The translations under genes were made by a program, and so were the position numbers. The notes beneath the pieces are model-generated. The model did not search any database, had not been told where the DNA came from, and saw nothing but the letters and a program-made list of their open reading frames with translations. DNA of 49,863 bases from Clostridiales bacterium (GTDB lineage: Bacteria; Bacillota; Clostridia; Oscillospirales; Feifaniaceae): contig JAAYBB010000063.1 of the NCBI GenBank assembly GCA_012719075.1, positions 1 through 49,863 on the forward strand, in the 5' to 3' direction. Positions 29,968 through 39,601 of this stretch are shown here, one piece after another (position 1 is the first letter of the stretch; the number at the start of each line of letters is the position of its first letter).

Positions 29968-30510
29968 ATGAAACTGCTGATTGCATCCGACCTGCACGGC
30001 TCGAAGGCCAGCTGTGAACAGCTGCTGGCCCGCTTTCGCGAGGAGGGCGCCGACCGCCTGCTCTTTTTGGGGGACCTGCTGTACCACGGCCCGCGCAACG
30101 ACCTGCCCGGCGAGTATGCGCCCAAGGAGGTCATCCCGCTGCTCAACGGCATCAAGGACAGGCTGGTCTGCGTGCGCGGCAACTGCGAGGCCGAGGTGGA
30201 CCAGATGGTGCTGGAGTTTCCGGTGATGGCCGACTACCTGCTGCTGGAGCTGGACGGCCTGACGATGTTCGCCACCCACGGGCACCTCTACAACGAGCAC
30301 CGCCTGCCCCCGCTGGGCTCCGGGGACGTGCTGCTGAACGGGCACACCCACCTGCACGCGCTGGAGCCGCGGGAGGGGTATTATTATGTCAACCCCGGCT
30401 CGGTCACGCTGCCCAAGGGCGGAAACGAGAAGACCTACATGACGTACGAGAACCGGACCTTTGTCCTCAAGCGGCTGGACGGGGTGCCGCTGGCCTCGCT
30501 GGAGGTATAG
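29968..30510 (+). CDS. yfcE: YfcE family metallophosphodiesterase
   Basis: 180 aa. The calcineurin-like metal site is complete: SDLHG (Asp8, His10), GD (35), GNCE, THGH and GHTH. YfcE homologues hydrolyse phosphodiesters in vitro; the natural substrate is unknown. A stronger-placed ATG at 29961 (five bases after GGAGG) opens an 18-codon frame that overlaps the yfcE start. The real start may thus be translated by coupling or less efficiently. It is monocistronic. Confidence 0.9.
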   Translation: MKLLIASDLHGSKASCEQLLARFREEGADRLLFLGDLLYHGPRNDLPGEYAPKEVIPLLNGIKDRLVCVRGNCEAEVDQMVLEFPVMADYLLLELDGLTMFATHGHLYNEHRLPPLGSGDVLLNGHTHLHALEPREGYYYVNPGSVTLPKGGNEKTYMTYENRTFVLKRLDGVPLASLEV

Positions 30511-30591
30511 GGCCTACGGCCATGGGCGATCGGCAATCTCAAAGGCGCCCTGCGGGGCAAGAACGGTAGGGCGTCCCTTGATCGAAGCATC

Positions 30592-30638
30592 AAAAACCCG
30601 CCGCGGCACAGGGCAGGCCCTGCGCCGCGGCGGGTTTT
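30592..30638 (+). terminator. yfcE terminator
   Basis: Long stem AAAAACCCGCCGCGGC / GCCGCGGCGGGTTTTT with T run. It also faces the end of the M20 gene. Confidence 0.9.
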
Positions 30639-30691
30639 TGGATGACCGGCAAAATGGCAAGGTCGCGGGGCAATGGCCCCGTGCGATTCCG

Positions 30692-31875
30692 TCAAGGGGA
30701 TGGGCAGGGGATGGACTGGGAGAAGTCGTCGGGCAGCTCGAGCACTGTGGCGGCCAGCAGCTTTGCGCGCAGGGGCAGCGAGGAGAGCCAAGCGCGCTCG
30801 CGGACGGTGTGCGAGCCGTCGCCGATCGCGCCGGCCGAGCACACGCTCGGCACCCCGGCCAGCACCGTATACGCCGAATCGGAGCCGCCGCCGCTGAAGT
30901 GCGGCTCGATTTTTTCAAGGCCGTACTTCTCGCCCACGCGCCGGATTTCCGAAAACAGCCTTTCGTTGCCGGCCGTCCGCTCCATGGGCAGGCGCCTGCT
31001 GATTTCGGAACACTCCGCGGTCGTTCCCGCCACATGGACGGTGCTGACGACGCGTTCGATGTGCCGCATCGCCCGGTCCAGGCTCTCCGGGCGGATGAAC
31101 CGGATGTCGGTCGTGAAGGTGCAGAACGCGGGCACGATGTTGACGACCTCACCGCCCCGGATGACGCCGCAGTTGAAGGTCAGGTCCTCGCCGTCGCTGG
31201 CCCCCTCGATCTCGATGACCTTGTGCGCGGCCTCCCGGATGGCGCTGGCGCCCTCGCGGTACCCCCATCCCGAGTGTGCCGCCCTGCCAAAGACGCGCAC
31301 CTCAACCCTTGAGACGCCCTTTCTGCCGACCGTCAGCTTTCCGGGCATGCCGGTTTCACAGTTGATCGCGGCGGCGAAGCCGCGCACCTGGTCGCTTATA
31401 AAATCCTTGCCCGCCTGCCCGCCGAGCCGCCCGCTGACCTCCTCGTCCGAGGTCAGGATGAGCTTGAGCGGCCGCCTGTCAAAGCCCGCCTCCAGCAGCG
31501 ACTGCATGGCGAGCAGGGCCACCGCAATGCCGCCCTTGCAGTCGCAGACCCCGGGCCCGTAGATGAAGGTCCCGTCCGTCTTTACGGGCGGTTCGCCGAA
31601 TTTCCCCTTGTGGTGCACGGTGTCCATGTGCGCGAGAAAGGCGATGCCCGGCAGCGGGCCCCGGGGATTTGCGTGGACGGTCAGATATCGGCCGGCGCTG
31701 CCGAAGGCGTGTTTGTTGACCGCAAGGCCCCTGGCCGTGCAAAAGTCCGCCACAAAGTCCCCACGGCATTGGTCCCGTCGAGGTCGTCCGAGATGCTCTC
31801 GATGTTGCACAGGTCGATCCAGCATTGCCGGTAGGTTTCACAGTGGCGTTCGACGAGGTTAAACAGCCCTTCCAC
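30692..31875 (-). pseudogene. M20 family metallopeptidase, frameshifted
   Basis: About 394 codons if repaired. The N-terminal part (GTG 31875, with GGAGGG upstream; VEGLFNLVERHCETYRQC...ISDDLDGTNAVG) and the rest (DFVADFCTARGL...) are in different frames. One base appears missing in the C run at 31759-31762. The body has the zinc-site motifs AHMDTV, GVCDCKGG and TSDEEVSG and a C-terminal SGGGSDSA. M20 enzymes remove terminal residues from peptides or acylated amino acids. Only one lesion is seen, so a recent mutation or sequence error is possible. It lies 52 bases after the threonine-synthase-like gene. Confidence 0.8.
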
Positions 31876-31927
31876 AGCGCTTCCCTCCCAAATCAATTGT
31901 CCGACGGACCTCCGCCTGGCACACGCG

Positions 31928-33085
31928 CTAAGCCTGTGCGCGGTCGGGGACATTCTTAAAGCCGTGCGAGGTGGCCACCAGCACGACGCGGCTGCCCCTG
32001 GCGACGGTCCCGCCCCCGATCAGCTGCTCGAGGCAGGCGATGGGCAGCGCCGAGGAGGCCTCGAGGTAGAGCCCCTGGCCCGCCATCCGGCGGATGGCCG
32101 CCGGCACAAGCCGCTGGTCGGCGCTGGCCGCAAAGCCGCCGCTCCTTTGCAGCGCCAGCAGCGACTGGACCGTGACCGTGTCGCCGCCGATCGAAGGGGT
32201 CGCCCCATAGGCGCCCGGGTAGTGCCGGGCGCAGTCGGCCGCCGAGGTCACGCGCTCGAGCCGCGGAAAGGGCTCCACGGCCACCAGCGCGGGGAGGCGC
32301 CCGATCAGGCCGGCCTCCCGCAGTTCCGCAAAGCCCTCGTACAGGCCCCACAGCAGGTCCCCCCGGCCGACCGGCACCAAGATGTACTGCGCGAGTCCCT
32401 CCGGCATCTGCTCGTACAGCTCATAGGCCAGGACCTTGTAGCCCTGTACGCCGAAGCAGGCGCTGCCGACCGGCGGGTCGATCAGGTTGGTGGCGCTGAA
32501 CCACTCGCCGCGGTCGACGCGCTCTTTGATGTAATCCCACCGCGCGGGCGCAGTCTCGGTCAGGACGATCTCGGCCCCCGTGGCCAAAATGGCCTGCTGC
32601 CACAGCGGGTCCATGCCGCTGGTCGCCACAATCACACAGCGCAGGCCGGCCGCGGCCGCATAGCAGGCCAGCGACACGCCCTCGTTGCCGCTCGAGGCGG
32701 CCGCCACGGTCTCATACCCCTGCTGCCGGGCCCGCGCCACAATCAGGGGGTTCATGCGGTCCTTGTGGGAGCCCGTGGGGTTTTGAAATTCGTTTTTGAC
32801 CAGCAGCTGCCCGAGCCCCAGCTCGCCGGCCAACCTTGGCAGGGACACCAGCGGCGTGTCCCCCTCGCCGAGCGAGGGCAGCTCGCCGTCCGCATAGGGC
32901 AGCCTGGCCGGATACCGCGCCATCCCCCGGCGGCCCTGGTCGAGGACAAAGGGGTCGGCATAGCGGATGGAGAGGCTGGCGGGCGTTCCCCGCCGCCGGC
33001 AGTGGTCGCAGCCGAAGGGGTGGTCGCCCACCGTGAAGTCGGCCCCGCAGGAAATACAGTACATGCCCGTGATGCCGGGGTTCAC
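31928..33085 (-). CDS. Threonine synthase-like PLP-dependent enzyme
   Basis: 385 aa. A C4 zinc motif at the N-terminus (CISC...CDHC) is followed by the fold type II PLP domain with the Schiff-base Lys in GSHKDRM, the phosphate-binding ASSGNEG and a C-terminal substrate loop. Threonine synthase makes threonine from O-phosphohomoserine. The N-terminal zinc ribbon and the pairing with an M20 peptidase, not hom or thrB, leave open another lyase-type reaction. The start is GTG 33085 with AAGGGAG upstream. Confidence 0.82.
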   Translation of the reverse strand: MNPGITGMYCISCGADFTVGDHPFGCDHCRRRGTPASLSIRYADPFVLDQGRRGMARYPARLPYADGELPSLGEGDTPLVSLPRLAGELGLGQLLVKNEFQNPTGSHKDRMNPLIVARARQQGYETVAAASSGNEGVSLACYAAAAGLRCVIVATSGMDPLWQQAILATGAEIVLTETAPARWDYIKERVDRGEWFSATNLIDPPVGSACFGVQGYKVLAYELYEQMPEGLAQYILVPVGRGDLLWGLYEGFAELREAGLIGRLPALVAVEPFPRLERVTSAADCARHYPGAYGATPSIGGDTVTVQSLLALQRSGGFAASADQRLVPAAIRRMAGQGLYLEASSALPIACLEQLIGGGTVARGSRVVLVATSHGFKNVPDRAQA

Positions 33086-33288
33086 CTGTGCAGCACGCTC
33101 CCTTCAGAGTGTGGTTGGGGTATGGCCGCAGCCGCGGCCTGCCTGGACCGGATGACGCGCCGGTTGGCCGGGCAGGGCCTGCTTCCAGGCGCCCCGCCCG
33201 GGGACCCTCGGCAAAGAGGCAGTCCGCCGCATCGGGGCGGGGGAGGGGCCGTGTTGAATGGGCGGATCGCCCGACGGGCCTTGCCCTG

Positions 33289-35514
33289 TCACTCGACCTT
33301 TGCCGGCGCCTCGATCGAGAGTTGCACTTCGCCGCGGTCGGCCTCGGTCAGCAGGGCGCCGGCGGCCGGCAGCGCCCGGGAGCGGTAGCGGCCGGGGTTT
33401 TCAAAGCGGAAGGCCGCCAGCGGCGCCACCGCCTCCAGCCGGTGCCGGGCCGACAGGGCCATGACCTGCAGGCCCTGGGTGCTGCGGGTCTGCTTTTCGC
33501 CCACCATGGCCGGGTTGACGATCAGGTGCCGGCCCGAGGAGGCGCGCAGCACCACCTCCTCCATGCCCTGGCAGACGGCCACCAGCGGCGACTTGTCGCT
33601 GTAGGCGCCGCTGAGCTTTTTGCGGTTGGTCTTGGTGGCGTAGGCCGACAGCGGCACCCGGGCCGCCTTGCCGTTTTGGAAGTAGAAGCTGACAAAGCCC
33701 TCGTAGTCGGCCGTCACGGCGATGCCGACCGCCAGCTCCCCCTCGTCAAAGCCCAGCCGGCCGGGCAGGTAGAGCCCCATGGCCGAGGCCTTGGCGTCCT
33801 CGAGCTCGTGCAGCCGGACCTTGTAGACCTGCTGCGTTGAGGTGAAGACCAGCAGCTCGGCCCGGTTGACGGTCTCAAACACCTGCGCGATGCGGTCGCC
33901 CTCCTTGAGCTTCTGCTCGCCCGACATGCGCAGCGACTGCGGCGTGATCTTTTTCAGGTAGCCCTCCTGCGTGTAGAACAGCGTGACCGGGTAGTCCTCG
34001 ACCTGCTCCTCCTCGACGTAGGCGTGGCGGTCGTCGTAGAGCACCTCGGTCCGGCGCGGGGAGGGGTAGCGCGCGCGGATGGCGCGCAGCTCCTCGACGA
34101 TCACGCCCACCAGCTTTTCCTCGCTGCCGAGCGTGTCCTTGATGCGGTCGATCTCCTGCCGCAGGCTGTCCACCTCCTGCAGGCGCTTCAACACCAGCTC
34201 GCGGTTGAGCGCGCGCAGGCGGATCTCGGCGATGTACTCGGCCTGCGCCTCGTCGATGCCGAAGCCCACCATCAAGTTGGGCACCACGTCGTCGTTCTCC
34301 TCGGTGCCGCGGATGATGGCGATGGCCCGGTCGATGTCCAGCAGGATTTTTTTCAGGCCCTCGAGCAGGTGCAGCTTGGCCTGCAGCTGCGCAAGGTCGT
34401 ACTGCATGCGCCGGCGCACGCAGGTCATGCGAAAGCCGGTCCACTCGTTGAGGATCTCGCGGATGCCCATCACGCGCGGCACCCCGTCCACCAGGATGTT
34501 GAAGTTGCAGGCAAAGCTGTCCTCGAGCGGGGTCAGCTTGAACAGCTTGGCCATCAGCTTGTCGGGGTCGACCCCCCGCTTGAGCTCGATGGCGATGCGC
34601 AGGCCCTGCAGGTCGGTCTCGTCGCGGATGTCGGCCACCTCGCGCAGGCGGCCGGACTTGGACAGCGCGATGACCTTGTCGATGATGGCCTCGGCCGTCG
34701 TGGTGTAGGGGATCTCGGTGACCTCGATCAGGTTGAGCTTGGGCAGGTAGCGGTAGCGCCCCCGCAGGCGCAGCGAGCCCCGCCCGGTCTCGTAGATGCG
34801 GCCCAGCTCCTCGCGGTCGTAGAGCAGCAGCCCGCCCTGCGAAAAGTCGGGCGCGATCAGCGTCGAGGCGATGGGGTGGTCGCCGTCCTGGATGTTGGCA
34901 ATCGCGGTGTCGCACACCTCGCCGAGGTTGAAGGAGCAGATGTTGGAGGCCATGCCCACCGCAATGCCCTGGTTGGCGTTGACCAGCAGGTTGGGGAAGG
35001 TGGTGGGCAGCAGCACCGGCTCCTTGAGGGTGCCGTCGTAGTTGTCCACCATGTCGACGGGGTCCTTGTCGATGTCGGCGAACAGCTCGCGGCAGAAGGC
35101 GTCGAGCTTGACCTCGGTGTAGCGCGCGGCGGCGCAGGCCATGTCCCTGGAGTAGACCTTGCCGAAGTTGCCCTTGGAGTCCACATAGGGGATCAGCAGC
35201 GCGCCGTACCCGCGCGAGAGCCGCACCATGGTGTCGTAGATGGCGGCGTCGCCGTGGGGGTTGAGCTTCATGGTCTGGCCCACGACGTTGGCCGACTTGG
35301 TGCGCGGGCCGGTCAGCAGCCCCATCTTGTACATGGTGTACAGCAGCTTGCGGTGGGAGGGCTTGAAGCCGTCGATCTCGGGGATGGCCCGCGAGACGAT
35401 GACGCTCATCGCATAGGGCATGTAGTTGCGCTCCAGCGTCTGTGTGATGGGCTGCTCGACAAAGCGGCTGTCGGCCGTGCCGGAGACCTTGGGGACCGGT
35501 TTCTTTTTTGCCAT
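33289..35514 (-). CDS. parC: Topoisomerase IV subunit A (ParC-like)
   Basis: 741 aa. The winged-helix breakage domain has the catalytic Tyr132 in ARYTEVK, and the quinolone-pocket region (PHGDAAIYDTMVRL) is normal. A long coiled coil (about 380-490) and a C-terminal beta-pinwheel follow. It cleaves and reseals both DNA strands with ParE. It is shorter than most GyrA and lacks the GyrA box I could recognise, hence ParC. AAGGAG is ten bases before the ATG. The parE gene lies 658 bases upstream on the same strand. Confidence 0.88.
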   Translation of the reverse strand: MAKKKPVPKVSGTADSRFVEQPITQTLERNYMPYAMSVIVSRAIPEIDGFKPSHRKLLYTMYKMGLLTGPRTKSANVVGQTMKLNPHGDAAIYDTMVRLSRGYGALLIPYVDSKGNFGKVYSRDMACAAARYTEVKLDAFCRELFADIDKDPVDMVDNYDGTLKEPVLLPTTFPNLLVNANQGIAVGMASNICSFNLGEVCDTAIANIQDGDHPIASTLIAPDFSQGGLLLYDREELGRIYETGRGSLRLRGRYRYLPKLNLIEVTEIPYTTTAEAIIDKVIALSKSGRLREVADIRDETDLQGLRIAIELKRGVDPDKLMAKLFKLTPLEDSFACNFNILVDGVPRVMGIREILNEWTGFRMTCVRRRMQYDLAQLQAKLHLLEGLKKILLDIDRAIAIIRGTEENDDVVPNLMVGFGIDEAQAEYIAEIRLRALNRELVLKRLQEVDSLRQEIDRIKDTLGSEEKLVGVIVEELRAIRARYPSPRRTEVLYDDRHAYVEEEQVEDYPVTLFYTQEGYLKKITPQSLRMSGEQKLKEGDRIAQVFETVNRAELLVFTSTQQVYKVRLHELEDAKASAMGLYLPGRLGFDEGELAVGIAVTADYEGFVSFYFQNGKAARVPLSAYATKTNRKKLSGAYSDKSPLVAVCQGMEEVVLRASSGRHLIVNPAMVGEKQTRSTQGLQVMALSARHRLEAVAPLAAFRFENPGRYRSRALPAAGALLTEADRGEVQLSIEAPAKVE

Positions 35515-36172
35515 CGAACATAGACTCCTTCATGGGGACATTGGTTACTCTAGAATTTTTTGAGTTTTTATGGGTATGCGGGCAGCAGCCTTTTCCATGC
35601 GTTTCTCCCATCCGATCCGCTCCGCATCTGAAAGTGAGGGTCCTATAAATGCCATCAAAATAGGTGCGCTTATTTTTGATGGCATTTGGCCATATCGTGG
35701 GATGGCATTGTTGTCTGCACAGGACAGGATCTATTTTTAAGGCCGCGCCTCGGAATCCTATGGAAGGAGCGCGCAGAAAAAACCGGCTGTTTGAGCGCCT
35801 TCGGCGCGAGTTCCGGTTTTTCAAGTGCTCCTTACCTCAGCAACAGGCCCAAAGCCCCTTGGGGCCTGTTGTACTTTAGAGGCGCCGGGGGGTCCGGGGG
35901 GTCTCGCAATACCCCCCGGCGGCTTTTGCCTCCTTTTGCCCGCCGCAAAAGGAGGCGGTTTTGGTGCTTTTGCCGCTCAAAAGCACGGCCTTTCCCTGCG
36001 GGCCGCAGGCCGCAAAATCCTCCTGCCCTGCGGCCCGTGGCCGCGGCCTTAAAAGCACGGCGAGCAAGGCGGCGCTCTGTCAGAGCGGCCGGGCCAGGGC
36101 GGCAGAACCCATCCCAGGGTACAGGCCGCCCGGCCTTCGCGCCGGAGACAGCGCACCCGCCCAGGGGCCGCC
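35515..36172. repeat. Intergenic region with hairpins and repeat copy B
   Basis: 658 bases between parE and parC without a gene. 35648-35687 is an A+T-rich hairpin (AAATGCCATCAAAA and complement). 35778-35822 is a nested hairpin with AAAAACCGG / CCGGTTTTT outer arms. 35841-35872 is another. 35930-36060 is a hairpin-mosaic repeat homologous to 126-205. The first part (35515-35750) is much richer in A+T than its surroundings and probably holds the parC leader; no consensus promoter was clear. Confidence 0.6.
35953..36041. repeat. Hairpin-mosaic repeat, copy B
   Basis: Homologous to 126-205, with the shared end TCCTGCCCTGCGGCCCGTGGC. The hairpin 35964-35986 equals 136-158 except for a compensated base pair. 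Confidence 0.75.
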
Positions 36173-38170
36173 CTACGACACGTCGAGGTCCCCGAGGTAC
36201 CGCCCGCCGTGCTCGGCGATGAAGTCCTTGCGGCCCTGCAGGTTGTCCCCGAGCAGCAGCTCGAACATCTCGGCCGTGCGCTGCACGTCCTCGGGCGTCA
36301 CGCGCACCAGCTTGCGGGTGGCGGGGTTCATCGTGGTCTGCCACATCATGTCGGGCTCGTTCTCACCAAGGCCCTTGGAGCGGTGCACGCTGTACCGGCT
36401 GCCCCCGAGCGAGGCCGTGATCTCGTCCCGCTCGCGGTCGCTGTGGGCAAAGTAGCTCGTGTCCCTGCAGACGATCTCGTAGAGCGGGCTCTCGGCGATA
36501 TAGACCTTGCCCTCGCGCAGCAGCGTCGGCGTGAGGCGGTAGAGCATGGTCAAAATCAGCGTGCGGATCTGAAAGCCGTCGACGTCGGCGTCGGTGCAGA
36601 TGATGATCTTGTCGTAGCGCAGCGCCGACAGGTCAAACGTGGACTGGCCCTTGCCGGTCTTGCCGCGCACCTCGACGCCGCAGCCCATGACCTTGATCAG
36701 GTCGGTGATGGTGTCGTTGCCGAAGATCTTGTTGTAGTCGCTCTTGAGGCAGTTCAAAATCTTGCCCCGCACCGGGATGATGGCCTGAAACTCGGCGTCC
36801 CGCCCCTGTTTGCAGGCGCCCAGCGCCGAGTCGCCCTCCACGATGTAGAGCTCCCGCTTTTCGGGCTCCCTGGCGCGGCAGTCCACGAACTTCTGCACGC
36901 GCGAGGCCATGTCGCCGCCGCCCGACAGCGTCTTTTTGAGGTTGATGCGGGCCTTTTCGGCCTGCTCGCGCGAGCGCTTGTTGACCAGCACCTGCTCCAA
37001 GATCCTGTCGCGGTCGGCCGTGTTCTCGAGGAAGTACACCTCCAGCGACTCCTTTAAAAAGGCGGTCATGGCCTCGGCGATGAACTTGTTGTTGATGGCC
37101 TTCTTGGTCTGGTTTTCGTAGGAGGTCTCGGTGGAGTGGGAGCTCGAGATCAGCACGAGGCAGTCGGCCACGTCGGCAAAGGAGATCTTGCTCTCGTTCT
37201 TGTTGTACTTGCCCGCCACCTTGAGGTGGGCGTCGATGGCCGAGACAAAGGCCGAGCGCACCGCCTTGTCGGGGGAGCCGCCGTGCTCGAGGTAGCTGGA
37301 GTTGTGGTAGTACTCGAGCGCCTGCACCTGCGCCGAAAAGGCAAAGGCGATCTCCATGCGCACCGAGTAGGCGGGCTTGTCCGCGCGGTCGCGGCCCTGC
37401 CGCTCGGCCTGCAGGTGCCGGGGCGCCGTCAGCGCCGAGCCGTCGAGCAGCTCCTGCAGGTGGTCGGTGATGCCGTTTTCGCAGAGGTACTCGGCCGTCT
37501 CAAACCGGCCGGGCGCGACCTCGTCCCGAAACAGAAAGCGCAGCCCGGCGTTGACCACCGACTGGCGCCCCAGCACGTCGTGGAAGTAGGCAGAGGGGAT
37601 GTCGATCTCGGTGAAGACGGCCAGGTCGGGGCGCCACTTGGTGCGGGTGCCGGTGCGGCGGCCGCCCTCGGGCTGCTCGCGCAGTTCGCCTGCCGGCTCG
37701 CCCTGCTCAAAGCGCAGGTCGTAGCGGTGCCCGTCCCGCCAGACCGTCACCTCCATCCACTCGGAGGCGTACTGGGTGGCGCAGGCCCCGAGGCCGTTGA
37801 GGCCCAGCGAGTACTTGTAGTTGTCCCCCTCGTTGTTGTTGTACTTGCCGCCGGCGTAGAGCTCGCAGTAGACCAGCTCCCAGTTGTGGCGGCCCTCGGC
37901 CTCGTTCCAGCCCACCGGCACGCCGCGGCCGAAGTCCTCGACCTCGAGCGTGCCGTCGGCGTAGCGGGTGACCAGCACCCGGTCGCCGTAGCCCTCGCGC
38001 GCCTCGTCGATGGCGTTGCTGAGGATTTCAAAAAAGGAGTGCTGGCAGCCCTCCAGCCCGTCGGAGCCAAAGATGACGCCGGGGCGCAGCCGCACGCGGT
38101 CGGCGCCCTTGAGCGAGGTGATGCTGTCGTTGCCGTAGGGGGTCTCCTTTTTTTTGATCGGCTGCTTCAT
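36173..38170 (-). CDS. parE: Topoisomerase IV subunit B (ParE-like)
   Basis: 665 aa. A GHKL ATPase domain (FFEILSNAIDEA with Glu48, Asn52; LGLNGLGA), a transducer domain, then TOPRIM with EGDSA and DADVDG, and a C-terminal SKGLGENEPDMMWQTTMNP. It supplies ATP-driven strand passage for decatenation with ParC. GGGAG is seven bases before the ATG. A strong promoter lies about 130 bases upstream. Confidence 0.92.
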   Translation of the reverse strand: MKQPIKKKETPYGNDSITSLKGADRVRLRPGVIFGSDGLEGCQHSFFEILSNAIDEAREGYGDRVLVTRYADGTLEVEDFGRGVPVGWNEAEGRHNWELVYCELYAGGKYNNNEGDNYKYSLGLNGLGACATQYASEWMEVTVWRDGHRYDLRFEQGEPAGELREQPEGGRRTGTRTKWRPDLAVFTEIDIPSAYFHDVLGRQSVVNAGLRFLFRDEVAPGRFETAEYLCENGITDHLQELLDGSALTAPRHLQAERQGRDRADKPAYSVRMEIAFAFSAQVQALEYYHNSSYLEHGGSPDKAVRSAFVSAIDAHLKVAGKYNKNESKISFADVADCLVLISSSHSTETSYENQTKKAINNKFIAEAMTAFLKESLEVYFLENTADRDRILEQVLVNKRSREQAEKARINLKKTLSGGGDMASRVQKFVDCRAREPEKRELYIVEGDSALGACKQGRDAEFQAIIPVRGKILNCLKSDYNKIFGNDTITDLIKVMGCGVEVRGKTGKGQSTFDLSALRYDKIIICTDADVDGFQIRTLILTMLYRLTPTLLREGKVYIAESPLYEIVCRDTSYFAHSDRERDEITASLGGSRYSVHRSKGLGENEPDMMWQTTMNPATRKLVRVTPEDVQRTAEMFELLLGDNLQGRKDFIAEHGGRYLGDLDVS

Positions 38171-38297
38171 GAAAACGCTCCCTAAAGAATCATTTGTTTG
38201 AATGAAAAGCGGTCAGAAAAAAATCCCAAAGCGGGATGCAGACCGGAAAGCGGTCGTAAAATCAAGTTGAGGTCAATAGATTGACAGAATTTTGTTT

Positions 38298-38326
38298 ATT
38301 ATATCAACGAAATTCGGCGGTTGCAA
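38298..38326 (-). promoter_or_regulatory. parE promoter
   Basis: On the minus strand TTGCAA (38321-38326), a 17-base spacer and TATAAT (38298-38303), with an A+T-rich leader of about 120 bases. Confidence 0.8.
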
Positions 38327-38337
38327 GCAAAAAACGT

Positions 38338-38360
38338 CAGGGGGGACAGCGTCCCCCCTG
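38338..38360 (-). terminator. Terminator of the DUF4349 gene
   Basis: Stem CAGGGGGGA / TCCCCCCTG followed on the minus strand by ACGTTTTTTG; it lies just upstream of the parE promoter. Confidence 0.8.
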
Positions 38361-38397
38361 ATCGGCCAGGGCTGAGTGATTTTCGACCGTTGCGCCG

Positions 38398-39399
38398 CTA
38401 CGGGCGCTCCTCCTCGCGCTCGTCCGGCAGCGCCTCGCCGCCCCGGGGCAGCTTGCCGCCCCTGGTGCGGCGCAGCCGCTGCAGCAGGCCAAGGCGGCCA
38501 AAGCACCGAAGGCCGAGGAACAGCGCCAGGGCCAGCAGCGCCGCGTAGGGCAGCAGGTAGATCAGCGCAAAGAGCAGGTTTTGCAAAAAGAACCCAAAGC
38601 CCGAGAGCGAGTCGCGCAGGCTGTCCCCGAGGCGGGTGACAAAGCGGTCGGCCGGCGGCGAGTAGCGCGAGACCTCGTACAGCTCCATCGTGACCTTGCT
38701 GTAGGCCACCCGCGAGGAGTAGCCCCGCATCTGGGTGGTCAGCGCCTCGATCTGGTAGCGGATCTCGGAGAGCCGGGCCTCGATGTCGAGGATGTCCTGC
38801 ATCTCGTCGGCCTTCTCGAGCAGCGCCAGCAGGCGGTCGTATTGGAGCTGGTAGGCGTCCAGCCTCGACTGGGTGTCGTAGAAGGTGGTGGAGATGTCCT
38901 GCACGTCGGTGCCCACCGAGACCACGCTGCCGATGTCGCCGACCGATTTCACAAAAGCGTCAAATTCGGCGCTGGGGATGCGCAGCTCGAAGGAGGCGTT
39001 GCGGTCGACCAGCTTGTGGCTGCCGTCCTCGCCCCGCACGCTGCGGCCGTCCAGCCGGCTGCTCTCGACATAGCCGCCAAAGCGCCGGGTCAGCGCCCCG
39101 ATGGCGTCGTAGGCGGCATCAAACTCCAGCGTCTCCAGCGTCATGCGGCCGGTGTAGACCAGCTTGCGCTCCAGCCCCTCGTAGATGTTGCCCTCGGGGG
39201 CGGGCTCAAAGGGGGGTGCCGCCTGCGGATCGATCTGGTCTTCGCCGCGGCTGCTGCTGGAAAAGCCGTCGTACTCGGCGGCCATGTCGTTGCGCGTGCT
39301 GTCGCCGCCGGCGCTTTCGGACGGAGAGGACTTTCGACTGCTGCAGGCCGAAAGCAGCAGCAACAGGGCCAGGCAGGCGGTCAGCAGCCTTCGTTTCAT
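38398..39399 (-). CDS. DUF4349 lipoprotein
   Basis: 333 aa. A lipoprotein signal peptide with LSAC (Cys19), a Ser/Asp-rich linker, a DUF4349 domain (about 75-260, with GGYVESSRLDG, FELRIPSAEFDAFV and a coiled coil around 190-235), a membrane helix (about 272-298) and a charged C-terminus. Function is unknown; DUF4349 proteins are cell-envelope proteins. The combination of a lipid anchor and a C-terminal helix is usual for the family. ATG 39399 has GGGAG nine bases upstream. A hairpin at 39444-39465 sits in its leader. Confidence 0.85.
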   Translation of the reverse strand: MKRRLLTACLALLLLLSACSSRKSSPSESAGGDSTRNDMAAEYDGFSSSSRGEDQIDPQAAPPFEPAPEGNIYEGLERKLVYTGRMTLETLEFDAAYDAIGALTRRFGGYVESSRLDGRSVRGEDGSHKLVDRNASFELRIPSAEFDAFVKSVGDIGSVVSVGTDVQDISTTFYDTQSRLDAYQLQYDRLLALLEKADEMQDILDIEARLSEIRYQIEALTTQMRGYSSRVAYSKVTMELYEVSRYSPPADRFVTRLGDSLRDSLSGFGFFLQNLLFALIYLLPYAALLALALFLGLRCFGRLGLLQRLRRTRGGKLPRGGEALPDEREEERP

Positions 39400-39536
39400 G
39401 TACAACAACTCCCTTATTTTGGTTTGCCATCTGGGCGATCTTGCCTGTTCCGACGCAGGAACAGGTCATCAGGTTCCCGTCTTGTCAAAATTTTATCACA
39501 ATATTCGCCAAAAAGAAAGCGGGGGTCAAATTCGCG

Positions 39537-39565
39537 TTGACGCGCCCCCCGATTTCAAGTATAAT
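39537..39565 (+). promoter_or_regulatory. Promoter of the SRP RNA / dnaX unit
   Basis: TTGACG (39537-39542), 17-base spacer, TATAAT (39560-39565). This is among the closest matches to sigma-A consensus in the window, as expected for a stable RNA. Confidence 0.88.
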
Positions 39566-39601
39566 CAAATCAGCATTTCACACCCTGAATTTACGATCAA
39601 A

